From assembly GCF_914767665.1 (NCBI RefSeq), contig NC_059506.1:930001-994000 (forward strand): DNA of 64,000 bases, written 5' to 3'. This stretch comes from Harmonia axyridis. Taxonomy: Eukaryota; Arthropoda; Insecta; Coleoptera; Coccinellidae. Both the position numbers and the translations under genes were made by a program. The notes under the pieces were generated by a model. It was not told where the DNA came from, did not search any database, and saw only the letters and a list, made by a program, of their open reading frames with translations. The number at the start of each line of letters is the position of its first letter. Within the stretch, counting starts at the first letter, position 1. This document shows, one piece after another, positions 45,000-55,414 of the stretch.

Positions 45000-45246
45000 T
45001 AGTTCTTAGGTACGGTGCATAAATCCACCATATGGTCGGTTCTTCAAGTGAGCCATTCCACATTGTGGAAAAAACACCGACGCACAATTGAACGAATTAA
45101 ATTCGCTAAATGAGAAACCGTAACTTTTTTTGCTTTGTACTCGATTTTCTCGAAAACGTTACATTCCATAAAAAAAATTGAAGAGGCCTTATTTAATCCA
45201 AAACTAATTGGAAGGGCTACAGTATTGAACTATCATAAATTTTCAG

Positions 45247-45640
45247 AGTCAAACTCCCGTCCAGATGTCAATGGAAATCTCACCGCATCACCATCAGACG
45301 GTTCTGGGAAAGAACCATTCCAACCTGAAGGCGATAATGCAATTCACCAACTGTCAGATCATGTTTCCGGACGCGCACGATCCGAACATCCCCAGTTTGA
45401 AGAAGAGCAACGTGAGCATATCGGGAAACATCCATCAGGTGTACCAGGCCAGGCAGCTGTTGATGGGAAGTCTGCCGCTGTTGATCATCTTCGACCTGCC
45501 CGAGGACACGACCAACCTGAGGATCAAGCCGGAGCAGATCACGGAAATTCAGAATCAGTGCGAGGTCGTCATCAACATCAGAGGGAAGGCCAAGCAGACC
45601 ACGAAGGCTTGCGTGATCAAAGGGATCGAAAAACACGTCT
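45247..45640 (+). CDS. BicC: Bicaudal C, KH-domain exon
   Basis: Acceptor TTTTCAG|AGT and donor GTCT|GTAAGT; enters at phase 0 and leaves at phase 1. It encodes 'QMSMEISPHHHQTVLGKNHS', 'CQIMFPDAHDPNIP', 'KKSNVSISGNIHQVYQARQ' and 'LPLLIIFDLPED', the hallmark BicC KH module, followed by a second KH-like stretch. The GXXG loop reads GKNH, lacking the second Gly of classical KH domains. As I recall, other BicC proteins deviate in the same loop, so this is not damage. High G+C in the middle of the exon contrasts with the AT-rich introns. A mariner begins 16 bases after its donor. Confidence 0.95.
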
Positions 45641-45656
45641 GTAAGTAGCAGTTATA

Positions 45657-46939
45657 AGGTGTGTGAATAAGTCTTTCCCGTTTTTTGTAAGAGATGGCGC
45701 CACCAATACTGTGCGAGTATTTAATGGTTACATATGTCATAATCAAAGCTTATTCATCTGTCAACAATTCCACACTTACACATTAGTTGAAATTTTTTCG
45801 CATCATAAATTTTTGAAATCGTGAAAATGTCGAAATTTGAGCCGAGTCGACGTCATTTGCGGGAAGTTTCACTTTATTGGTTCAATTTGAAGAAATCTGC
45901 TGCCGAGGCGCATCGGTTGCTTCAGGAAGCTTATGGAGAAGGTTGTGTCGATGATTCAAGTTTCGCGGATGGTTTTGACACTTCAAAAGTGGCGATTTCG
46001 ACGTGGAAGACAAGGAGCGTTCCGGGCGGCCGCAAATCTTTGAAGATCAAGAATTGGCGACTTTGCTTGATGAAGATTCGTGTCAAACGCAAGAAGAACT
46101 TGCTGAAACATTGGGAGTTGACCGAACAACCATTTCCAAGCGTTTGAAAGCCATGGGAATGATCCAAAAGCAAGGAAATTGGGTGCCGTACGAACTGAAG
46201 CTGAGAGACGTCGAACGGCGTTTTTTCACTTGCGAACAGCTGCATCAACGACATAAAGGAAAGGGTTTTCTGCATCGTATCGTGACTGGCGATGAAAAGT
46301 GGATCCGTTACGATAATCCGAAGCGAAGAAAATCATGGGGACTACCCGGCCATGCATCATCATCGACGGCCAAGCCAAATATTCATGGCGCCAAGCTCAT
46401 GCTCTGTATATGGTGGGACCAGCTAGGTGTGGTTTACTATGAGCTTCTGAAACCGAATGAAAGGATCACAGGCGAGGTCTATCGACGACAATTGATGCGT
46501 TTGAGCCGCGCACTGCGAGAAAAACGGCCAGAATACTCCGAAAGGCACGACAAAGTTATTTTGCAACTTGACAATGCTCGCCCACATGTTGCACAGCCGG
46601 TGAAAACATACTTAGAAACGCTCAAATGGGAAGTCCTACCCCACCCGCCGTATAGTCCAGACATTGCTCCGTCTGATTACCATCTCTTCAGATCGATGAC
46701 GCATGGCCTGGCTGACCAGCACTTCCATTCCTACGAGGAAGTCAAAAAATGGGTGGATGACTGGATAGAGGCCAAACCGGTCGAATTTTTTCGCAACGGG
46801 ATTCGTATGTTGCCAGAAAGATGGGGAAAAGTTGTAGCTAGCGATGGCCAATACTTTCAATAATTCATTTGTAACCATTTTTTCACAATAAAGGCTCAAA
46901 ATTTGAAAAAAAAAACGGGAAAGACTTATTCACACACCT
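45657..46939 (+). mobile_element. Mariner element, full length, TA duplications
   Basis: The inverted ends AGGTGTGTGAATAAGTCTTT and AAAGACTTATTCACACACCT, followed inward by CCCG, are flanked by TA on both sides (45655-45656, 46940-46941). Its 1,283 bp is the normal mariner length. It lies in BicC intron 2, immediately after the splice donor. Confidence 0.95.
45827..46863 (+). pseudogene. Mariner transposase, frameshifted
   Basis: The N-terminus 'MSKFEPSRRHLREVSLYWFN' reads in one frame to about 45985, and the rest ('EDKERSGRPQ ... VVASDGQYFQ') in another. A single-base loss near 45965-45985, next to an in-frame TGA, breaks the gene. The catalytic part is otherwise intact: 'VTGDEKWI' (first Asp), 'LQLDNARPH' (second Asp) and 'YSPDIAPSDYHLF' (third Asp, 34 residues after the second), i.e. 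DD34D. The helix-turn-helix region 'TQEELAETLGVDRTTISKRL' is present. The break leaves it unlikely to be autonomous. Confidence 0.95.
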
Positions 46940-47187
46940 TATATCAATTCAGAATACCTCGTTACCAATTTATCTAAAGACTTTAGAGGAAACACTACCA
47001 CGTGACATTCCCGTGATCTGTGAATATTTTCTCAGAGAGATAGAGACAAAAATGATGTGCGATTTTGTTGACATATATTTTTATTGCGATGGCACTCAGG
47101 TTCATCTCTCTTTCCTCCCCTTTGCCATTCTATAGCTGTCGGACGGTTAAATGAACATAAGGAACAGTAACAACTGCCATTCAAGAA

Positions 47188-48013
47188 CGTTACTTGAGAG
47201 TTTCTTCGTTGAGACAACGGTTTGCAACCGCTCGCCTCCTTCAAAATCAGCTTGAACAAACTCATGGGGTGCAAATTAGCACTCAGACAATAAGAAATCG
47301 CCTCAGAGAATATGATTTAAGGCCTCGCTGTCGCGGCAAAAGGCCCAGCTCTTACCCCAGCCCATCGAAGGGCGCGTTTGGATTTTGCGAGAGAGCATAT
47401 CCATTGGGAAGAGGCTGATTGGGAAAGAGTTCTCTTCACAGATGAGTCTAGATTCTACCTCTACCATTGTGATCGACGTTCCCTTGTATACAGACATCCA
47501 CATGAAAGATATGCTCAGTGCAATTTCCTGAATACTACTGGTTTCGGGGGAGGATCGATTATGGTATGGGGTGGAATATCTTTGACTGCTCGCACATACC
47601 TAGTGGTCGTTGATAATGGTGCTATGAATGCTGATAGGTATATAAGGAACATTTTTGAAGAGCATGTAGTGCCATTTGCCCCATACATTGGTGAAAATTT
47701 CATTTTTATGGACGATAAGGCCAGACCCCATCGTGCGCACATCGTTCAGGAGTACCTTGAAGAGGTTGAAGTCTCTCGAATGGAATGGCCAGCAAGAAGT
47801 CCAGATCTCAATCCGATTGAGCAGGTTTGGGACAACCTCAATAGAAGGCTGAGAAGTTCAGAAAATCATCCAGCTACTCTTAATGACTTAGGAATCCAAC
47901 TCAGAGAAATCTGGAAAGGATTACATCAGAACATTTTAAGATCACTCATTTTGAGTATGAACCGTCGTTGCCGAGCTGTAATTAAAGCAAGGGGTGGAAA
48001 TACCAAGTATTAA
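47188..48013 (+). pseudogene. Tc1-type transposase, 5'-truncated and frameshifted
   Basis: 'RVSSLRQRFATARLLQNQLE' and 'STQTIRNRLREYDLR' are the second helix-turn-helix of a Tc1 transposase. A frameshift near 47340-47350 moves the rest to another frame, where 'RVLFTDESRF', 'MVWGGIS', 'FMDDKARPH' and 'PARSPDLNPIEQVWD' give a DD34E triad (34 residues between the second Asp and the Glu). The first helix-turn-helix is missing and I could not find terminal inverted repeats, so the element boundaries are unknown. It sits in BicC intron 2. Confidence 0.9.
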
Positions 48014-48336
48014 ATCACTTATCAGCATTCCAGTATTTTGAAAATTGTTTATTTCTCTTCTTTCACATAAGATTCGGTGAAATCCTGAATTTTTCTTCTA
48101 TTTAATGTGTCTTGTTTCGTTCAAAACCTTCCCGAGAGAACATAAAAAATTAGTTATGTTCAAGTCAATGTAGAGTTAACTTTCATTAAAATTGAGATTT
48201 TCAGAATGTGCGTTATTTTTTTTGCGCAGTTTATGTTTATTACTCTGAGGTGCTGGTCGCTTTTGACATATCCAAAACGTCATAAAGCAAACTTAGACAT
48301 ATGCCAAACAAACTGTTTTAACACGTTGGTGTTATT

Positions 48337-48512
48337 ATGGTGGGTTTATGCACCATTCCTAAGAACTAAGGACTAAGAACTACGAACTAAGAATTAAGTT
48401 GCGTTTATGCACTCTCTTAGTCTCTTGTTGGTTCTTAGTTAAGGCATGCGCACGTGCTCTTAGTTAAAAGTTGGTCAACTCTCTAATGCTAGTGTTAGTT
48501 CTTAGGTAAAGT
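48337..48512. repeat. Left part of 'GGTTTATGCACC' element
   Basis: 'tgggtttatgcaccattcct' followed by repeated 'aagaactaa'. It is interrupted by the 48521-50000 element and continues briefly after 50008 ('acgcccttattgttttgtta'). Confidence 0.65.
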
Positions 48513-48640
48513 GTATAAACTAGGGCAGGGACTTTTTCGCCTTTTTGTATTCGAATATTCATCCATAAATTTATTCGATTATTCGAATAATTCATTCAAA
48601 CAAATATTCATGCTTGATTATTCATGAGTAGTCATGAATA

Positions 48641-48800
48641 TTCAACTATTCGTTGATTATTCAGTGATTATTCAATGATTATTCAGTGATTATTCAATGA
48701 TTATTCAGTGATTATTCAGTGATTATTCAATGATTATTCAGTAATTATTCAATGATTATTCAGTGATTATTCAATGAATATTCAGTCAATATTCAATGAT
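48641..48800. repeat. 12-bp minisatellite GATTATTCA(G/A)TG
   Basis: About 13 units of 'gattattcagtg' or 'gattattcaatg'. A more degenerate counterpart occupies 49720-49900, with longer units 'ctattcactgattattcatg'. It appears to be subterminal repeat expansion of the hAT-like element. Confidence 0.9.
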
Positions 48801-48902
48801 TAAACTCATGTTTTAATGAACCAATAAATGCCGAGCGTTTTGATGAGTGACTATACCCTTTGCGACGTGGTATAATCGTTTTGGTGTTTTGCCTCTCGCC
48901 AT

Positions 48903-49363
48903 ATACGCTCTATTAGTGTGACGTCACACACCGCCATTTTTGGTTCTCCTGTCAGTGTTCGGAATCCAAACAAATAAATTGTCATTCAAATTAGTACGGT
49001 GCCTTTGAAGGAATTGGCTTATTTTCATAATTAAGAGTATTATGAGGAACGATTTCAGTATTAATTGATAGACAGAAGGAACGAGGTTAATACAGTAACT
49101 TTGAATCCTGTATCATTCCCCAGATTTTGTAAAAAGCCGTGTTTATTAGTTGAACCTCAAGTTCGAACTTACGGCATTAATTTCGTTTCTTCTGTCTATC
49201 AATTAATAGTATAATCGTTCGTTAAATAATCTCATTTATCAAAATAAGCCAATTTCTTCAACGACAACGTACTAATTTGAATGACAATTTGTTTGTTTGG
49301 ATTCCGAACACTGACAGGAGAACTAAAATGGCAGTGTGTGACGTCATCACTAATAGAGCGTAT
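48903..49363. repeat. Foldback, ATACGCTCTATTAGTG ends
   Basis: 'tacgctctattagtgtgacg' is mirrored by 'cgtcatcactaatagagcgta', and 'gttcggaatccaaacaaata' by 'tttgtttggattccgaac'. The empty site is visible at 7700-7740. Confidence 0.85.
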
Positions 49364-50086
49364 TGCGATCATTTCCACAGTAACGTAATTGGACGTTCGC
49401 CAAAAAAATAAAAGTCAAGCTCATTGAAATGTCATTGAATTTTGCAAAAGACATGTTAGAATCTTATATTCCATTTCTATATTTTTTCATTGATGAAATC
49501 CAAATTTTATTGATTTTTCTTTGGCTGAATACCCTTTCTACTACTACTATTAAATGAATAATTTCAATTCAATTGTATCTATGAATTTCAATATTATGTA
49601 ATTTCCAGTAATTTTAATATCAATAAAACGATTTGTCCGTAGTGAATCACAAAACCTTGTTTTAATCATTCCTGAATAGTGAGTCAAGTGATCATTCAAA
49701 CTTTCATTCGTAACTTCATAAATATCGAACTACTCACTGAATAGAAAACTATTCACTGAATAGTGAATACTCAACTATTCACTGATTATTCATGAATAGA
49801 AAAGAAGTCATTGATTATTCAACTATTCAGTGAATACTCGACTATTCACTGATTATTCATGAATAGAAAAGTAGTCATTGATTATTCAACTATTCAGTGA
49901 ATATTCATGATTATTCGAATAATGCAAAATGCAATTATTCGAATAATTATTCAATGATTATTCGAATATTCAAATCATTCATTCATGATTCCCAGCCCTA
50001 GTATAAACGCCCTTATTGTTTTGTTAGCGTTTTCTGTTATGAATTTCATTTCGAGAAAATTTTCAACAACTGAACACCTTTTCCAG

Positions 50087-50560
50087 TGAACATCTACAAG
50101 GCCAGGAACCTGATACTGGGCATCGACGAACCACCAATCAAGGCGGACATACCATCGTCCTACCACCTGCCCTCTTCGTCCAGCCAGACGCAGTTTCCCT
50201 CCGGCAGCGACCTCCTTCCGACGCCGACTTCGATGAACCACTCGCCGATATCGCCCCTGCTCAGCCCCCTGGTCACCCCCACGTGGCAGTACCCGAACAT
50301 GCCTGGCACCCCCAACGCCTCCTTCGTGGGCATGACGCAGCAGCCGCAGTTCTACTACAACATGATGCAGCAGTCGATGGGAAGCAGCGGTTACAGCTCG
50401 ATGCTGACCCAGTCGATGCACGACCAGTCGGCGCCCTCTAGGGACAACCAGAACTACTCGGGTTCGAGCCTGCTCTCGAACTCCTTCCACAGCCCCTCGG
50501 CCAAGCAGCCGTCGTCGCCGACTGCCTTCAGGGGAGACTGTCTGCCTTCGAACAAGTCGG
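50087..50560 (+). CDS. BicC: Bicaudal C, Ser/Pro/Gln-rich linker exon
   Basis: TTCCAG|TG ... TCGG|GTGAGT; enters and leaves at phase 1. It starts 'NIYKARNLILGIDEPPIKAD', the end of the KH block, then becomes a low-complexity linker rich in Ser, Pro, Gln, Met and Tyr ('SPISPLLSPLVTPTWQYP', 'MTQQPQFYYNMMQQS'). This is the disordered region between KH and SAM domains. G+C is far above its surroundings, so antisense ORFs over it (for example 49975-50655) are compositional artefacts. Confidence 0.93.
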
Positions 50561-50758
50561 GTGAGTCTGGAATTTTTGTTGTTGTTGTTGTTGTCAAAGC
50601 AGGATCCGCATAAAAAGTTCGAACAGTATGAGATTCTTAAGCCCGCTACATACACGCATGCAACTCAGTCAGTTTACCATTTAAAGCAAAGCCTGCTATG
50701 ACGTCTGTTGTGCGCTGCTATCTCTACATGTACCAACTTATACTCGGCGACTTCTAAA

Positions 50759-51694
50759 GGGTGTTTTTTTAGAGCTATAGAACTTTAAATTGCAATAAAA
50801 CAACGATGGATTATTCGATTGACATGAATTTTATTTATCCGCAAGATAATCTTGTGGCATTACATTTTGAATATGATTTCTGGTATATGACCGCCGCGGC
50901 TGGCTCGGATGTAGTCCAATCTGGACATCCAATTTTCGATGATTTTATCAATATTTGTGGCCGTATATCGTCAATAACACGGCGAATGTTGTCTTCCAAA
51001 TGGTCAAGGGTTTGTGGCTTATCCGCATAGACCAATGACTTTACATAGCTCCACAGAAAGTAGTCTAGCGGTGTTAAATCACAAGATCTTGGAGGCCAAT
51101 TCACAGGTCCAAAATGTGAAATTAGGCGGTCACCAAACGTGTCTTGCAATAAATCGATTGTGGCACGAGCTGTGTGACATGTTGCTCCGTCTTGTTGGAA
51201 CCACAGCTCCTGGACATCATGGTTGTTCAATTCAGGAATGAAAAAGTTAGTAATCATGGCTCTATACCGATCACCATTGACTGTAACGTTCTGGCCATCA
51301 TCGTTTTTGAAGAAGTACGGACCAATGATTCCACCAGCCCATAAAGCGCACCAAACAGTCAATTTTTCTGGATGTAACGGTGTTTCGACATACACTTGAG
51401 GATTAGCTTCACTCCAACTGCGGCAGTTTTGTTTGTTGACGTAGCCTTTCAACCAGAAGTGCGCTTTATCGCTAAACAAAATAAAATGGACGTAGTGCGC
51501 GATACGTATTCCGCAAAGAACTATTATTTTCGAAATGAAAATGCACTATTTGCAAGCGTTGTTCAGGCGTGAGTCTATTCATGATGAATTTCCAAACCAA
51601 ACTGAGAATAAATCACTTGACAGCTGTTGAATCGGTCGCCATCTTGAAGAGTAATGCCAACTTAAAGTTATATACCTCGAAAAAAAATAGCCTA
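50759..51694 (-). mobile_element. DD41D Tc1/mariner-type element, copy A
   Basis: The ends are GGGTGTTTTTTTAGAGC (left) and, inverted and worn, CTCGAAAAAAAATAGCCTA (right). The minus strand encodes 'FSDKAHFWLKG', 'WFQQDGATCHTA' and 'RSCDLTPLDYFLW', where 41 residues separate the second and third Asp. The N-terminal coding part is joined directly to 'FSDKAHFW' by an internal deletion also present in copies B and C. The C-terminus ends in a shifted frame. Confidence 0.9.
50835..51479 (-). pseudogene. DD41D transposase fragment, copy A
   Basis: 214 codons are open, carrying the catalytic domain without its N-terminal DNA-binding part. Motifs: first Asp in 'FSDKAHFW', second in 'QQDGATCH', third in 'PLDYFLW'. 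After 'DIRPQIL' the frame shifts relative to copy B ('MLEKVIENWTSRLEYI'). Confidence 0.85.
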
Positions 51695-52103
51695 TAGTTC
51701 ATTCCCTCCACTTCTGAAAGATTTACTTTTTGTGCGATCTATTTATTTTAACCAAGCACTGCGAACTAAGGATGTTTCTCTCTTCTGTTGATTCTATTCG
51801 AATGTTTGTATATTTCGATGTCTTCCATATTCATTCGCTGGTAGTAGGGTACTGACTACTGAGTAGCTCTTAATATCCGAGATAATTGCTGTCCTCGAGA
51901 ATAAGATTTTGCGTCTTTCGTTGAGAGCAAGCTCGGCGATTGCAGTCTTATTCGTTTAATTTAATCGGCAAAACTATTCGTGTTCCTGGACTCAGGTTCG
52001 AATGCTTTTTTTGTAGTCCTATTCGACATTTTTGGATTATCGTCAACCACTTGTCCACCTCACTGTTTTCATTTCATGTTTAAAAAAAAATCATCTGTTG
52101 CAG

Positions 52104-52345
52104 GTATCTCATCGGTACATTCCGATTTGAGTGAAAACTACCATTGCAGCCCCGAAAAGAAGCAGAGCTGGGACTATTCCCTAACTTCCGATTACGAAAA
52201 CAAGAGAATTGCAGCTCTGCGTGCCATGCAACAGAAACCTTCTCCTGGAATGGTTAGGACACCTACGAACACATGGTCGGGGTATGGAGTCAGCCATACG
52301 AGTCCAGCAGGTTTCTTGTCGGCTGAGAAGGCTAGGATGAAGAAG
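52104..52345 (+). CDS. BicC: Bicaudal C, linker exon 2
   Basis: TTGCAG|GT joins exon 3 in phase (G|GT) and leaves at phase 0 (AAG|GTGAGA). It encodes 'GISSVHSDLSENYHCSPEKK', 'DYENKRIAALRAMQQKP' and 'WSGYGVSHTSPAGFLSAEKA'. The conserved 'DYE.KR..A..AMQ.KP' block is typical of BicC upstream of the SAM domain. No defects. Confidence 0.9.
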
Positions 52346-53370
52346 GTGAGAAAACGTTTACACAAAACTTACAAATAATGAAAAATAATATATGTGATGT
52401 AATAATAAATAATATTTTTTTTTAATGTGAAATAATAGTGCGATGAATGCAACAAGTGTAAATATCTTAAAGAGTAGAATATGTTTAATTCATAAGTTGT
52501 GACATAGCAGTCAATCGGTTTAACCGCCTACTGGAATGCAATAATAATAATAAAAAATAATGATAATTTACAAGTACGGGCGTCCCAAGAGTGGGCGTTA
52601 CAATTCCAAGAATTTGATTAATCCTTTATAAAGGATCTTCAAAACTGTCCGACTTTAATATGTTTGTGTTTCCACACAGAATCTAATATTCATGAAAATG
52701 CTATATTCTCCGAATTCACATGTTCTCTTTTTAATTATATGACTGATAGGTTTTTCCACATTGATGAAAGTTGAAGTCATTCTGAAATTATTGACATCGA
52801 AATTGGCCTTGAACGTCTAGTCGCGGCTTTATTTCTGCGGCTTCAGTTTGTATTAAATTATTTTTATAATTTTGCGAAATTTACGAAGGGACGCATACAG
52901 TCGTGATTACATATATGGGAATTCAAGTCTATAACGTAAAAACATAGTGGAATTTCAAAGAAATTCAATGAAGAGATATTTATTCATTTGAGAGTAGCCC
53001 ATAAAAGACCCCATTGATAAAATATGCTTGTTCCTTATAACCGAAGAATCTAACTATTTCATCCCAGGATTTACGGATCATTTCAATTGTACTACTTGGC
53101 TAAACTGGTGATAAAAATTTGTTGATAAATTTGAATAGTGTATCTAAATGAATGGAATGGTAATATCAATTATTATGATTAATATCATTGTATTTTCCCT
53201 AACGGCTTTGATTCACCCACCAACTACTTGAAGCATTTTTGCATGAAATAGTTTATAATTTGTGAATTTTAATAAGTTTAAGTGGTTAAGAGCTAAAAAA
53301 ATTTTTGAATTTACTCCTCCGAATACATTTTTCGATTGAATATTTATTACTTATTTTTCAATCCATTAGC
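52346..53370. other. BicC intron, nothing recognised
   Basis: AT-rich with no ORF or repeat of note. Confidence 0.4.
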
Positions 53371-53374
53371 AGTA

Positions 53375-53470
53375 CCGTATCTAAGGCGTGGCAAAGGTGG
53401 CACTTGCCACGGGCGCAAGGTCTGCAGGGGCGCCCAAAAATATCAAGAGAAAAAAATATTGGAGCACCAG
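53375..53470. repeat. GC-rich repeat end ('CTTGCCACGGGCGCAAG')
   Basis: Contains the hairpin GTGGCACTTGCCAC and 'aggggcgccc'. A similar inverted block at 55290-55345 ('gggggcgctgtc', 'ttgccacaggcgcaa') may be the other end of one ~2 kb element, but the match is short. Confidence 0.4.
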
Positions 53471-53599
53471 ACATAATAATTCGAAAGATCACAACTCGGT
53501 TTTCATGTATACGCCTCGCAACGAGCAATGACGAGGAATCTGAAAACCAAGGACGGAGATCTTTTTTTTTTCCTTGGGGGGGGTTCTCCAAAAATAGTA

Positions 53600-53730
53600 A
53601 TTTACGTAACAAGTCCGGAAAATAGGGTTTTTTTGGACGAATAGACAAAATTCCAGGACGAGCGTAAGCGAGTCCTGGAAGTCTGTGAGTCCAAAAAAAA
53701 CCTTTTTCGGGCGTGTTACGTACAATATTT
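53600..53730. repeat. Hairpin element with GACGAGCGTAAGCGAGTC core
   Basis: 'cgtaacaagtccggaaaata', 'gggtttttttggac' is mirrored by 'gtccaaaaaaaacctttttc', 'gggcgtgttacg'. A central stem is 'tccaggac ... gtcctgga'. Confidence 0.75.
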
Positions 53731-53987
53731 TTTCGGCAACCATGTAAAATAACACTATCGCTGCTGCTTTCCATATTTTATTGCGATTGCGATCAAAAAA
53801 CATGCAAATTTTTGACAACTAATTTCATATGAACTGTCAGCCGTTATCTCGGTTGCTATGGATTCTATGATTCTTTTCCGGCCTAGTCCGGGAAGTACGT
53901 ACTTTCCGGACTAGGCCGGGAAATGCTACTTTCTCAGAGAAAAAGCGTCCGGAAAGTGAGCACTTTCCGGACGGTTGCCGAAAAAAA
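53731..53987. repeat. MITE with TTTTTTCGGCAACC ends and TACGTA palindrome
   Basis: 'ttttttcggcaacc' at the left and 'ggttgccgaaaaaa' at the right. The interior has the same CCGGCCTAGTCCGG...CCGGACTAGGCCGG palindrome as 13215-13320, in opposite orientation. Confidence 0.75.
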
Positions 53988-53989
53988 CA

Positions 53990-55409
53990 TTTTTTTTACA
54001 ACATCGTTTACTCATATCTGTAATGTGAGGAAAGGAGGTTTAATAACGAAGTTGGAACTTAATTACTCAAAATATTTTTTTTTATTAGCAATTCGATTGT
54101 TCTCACCTTACACTGGGTTTTCCTATGACAGAGTTACGAAGGAAAATATTCCTTGAATAATTTTAAAGAATGAAGTCCCATAAACATGAGCCCACAAACG
54201 CTTTGTTTGTATAGTCATACTTTTTAGTGATGCTTATCTTTATTAGTTTATCGAATCTTTATTAATCTTCGCTACAGAATTTGTTGATGAGTACCATAAG
54301 TTATAATTTTCCTGAGGATTACCAGAGAGCTGTTTGAATTTTTTTTTCGAAATCGATAGCAGATACGACAAAACTAAAACAAACCAAAAAGTGTTGCACT
54401 AGACCAGAGTTTCTTTTCACATTTTTCTATAGAACCAGTGCTTCACCAAAAAATAGTTCTGGTGGAAAGAAGCAGGTACCCTTCCAGAAAAAATATCACC
54501 CTGTAGATTTGCATACAAAATAAGCAAGATAAAACTTTAAATCGGAAGATCTATGACAATTCAAGTTGAATATTTTGTGAAGGGAAGGTGCTATGAGAAA
54601 AAAAACTTTAACACCGGTATCTCAAAACCAAAGCGTTTGCAGATTCATATTATAGGACTTTTTTCTCAAAATGATCCGAGAAATCTGTCATTTTCATTTG
54701 TACACATTAGGAACACCGTTTAGATATAATCAATTCAGAACTGATATCTGCACAATTAAATTGCAATTTGAATGAAACACAATAAATTGTATAACACGGC
54801 CAGACAATTTTTCGATGCGAATTACTCAGTTCAGTACTTCGATAACTACTGTATTGAAATTTTGTGACGAGAATGAAACAAAAAACCGAAAATAACGAGT
54901 ACCTACGTGCATATCGATTACGAATGCAAAAAACGAGCGACACCGACAAAGCGGATAGATAAAGGAAAATAATAAACCTCGGACATCTGTGATCGTAGAG
55001 CAGTAAAAGTACTCATCTTGAAAGCGATAACAAACTCATTAACCGTAAAAACGAAAAATTTTCGTTTTTCGTTTTTGCGAGAATTCTGAAATTTTATATC
55101 TTGGAAATATTGGGGGGGGGGGGAGTAATTACCACCCATTTCTACGCCCTTGCTGGAAACATTGAAAATATTGCTAGCCTTCCCTAGAATTTGTGTATAA
55201 GCATAAAATAATCACAAAATATATGACTAAAGCTATGAACAAAAAAATACTATAAGTATTTCGATGAATCGATGAAAAAAAATCCTCGAAAATGGGGGCG
55301 CTGTCTAAGATTTTGCCACAGGCGCAATAGTACGGCCTGTCTATTAGATTAATCATTGAAAAACAAAAAACATATACCACAATATTGAATTTCAAAATAG
55401 AATATAAAT
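53990..55409. other. BicC intron, no gene
   Basis: A 12-13 base G tract occurs near 55111-55124. The ORFs (54707-54949, 54918-55139, both minus) lack recognisable motifs. Confidence 0.4.
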
Positions 55410-55414
55410 AAACT

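Larger units (their letters stand above)
43137..45028. mobile_element. Element with TGGTGGATTTATGCACC ends (compound)
   Basis: The left end 'tggtggatttacgcaccagt', then 'cctaagaactaa', is mirrored by 'ttagttcttaggtacggtgc' and 'ataaatccacca' at the right. A second copy of the right end occurs internally at 43571-43605. Between the two right ends lies a segment with its own inverted ends. No transposase is recognisable. Related ends are at 10649 and 48337. Confidence 0.65.
48521..50000. mobile_element. hAT-like non-autonomous element, 8-bp duplication
   Basis: The ends TAGGGCAGGGA and TCCCAGCCCTA are flanked on both sides by GTATAAAC (48513-48520 and 50001-50008), an 8-bp duplication typical of hAT elements. 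The interior has two zones of 'gattattcagtg'-type repeats, a block shared with 7576-7830 and a foldback insertion. No transposase. Confidence 0.8.

Noticed and set aside
45135..45644. Alternative-frame plus ORF (169 codons) and minus ORF 45280-45636
   Set aside because: Both overlap the BicC KH exon, whose own frame matches a known family and splices in phase.
46479..46899. Minus ORFs (46479-46664, 46636-46899)
   Set aside because: Shadows of the mariner transposase.
49975..50655. 226-codon minus ORF over the 50 kb exon
   Set aside because: Antisense shadow of the GC-rich BicC linker exon, with Arg-rich low-complexity translation and no motifs.
53358..53818. Overlapping minus ORFs of 138 and 109 codons
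   Set aside because: They span the hairpin and MITE sequences at 53.4-53.7 kb and have no recognisable motif.
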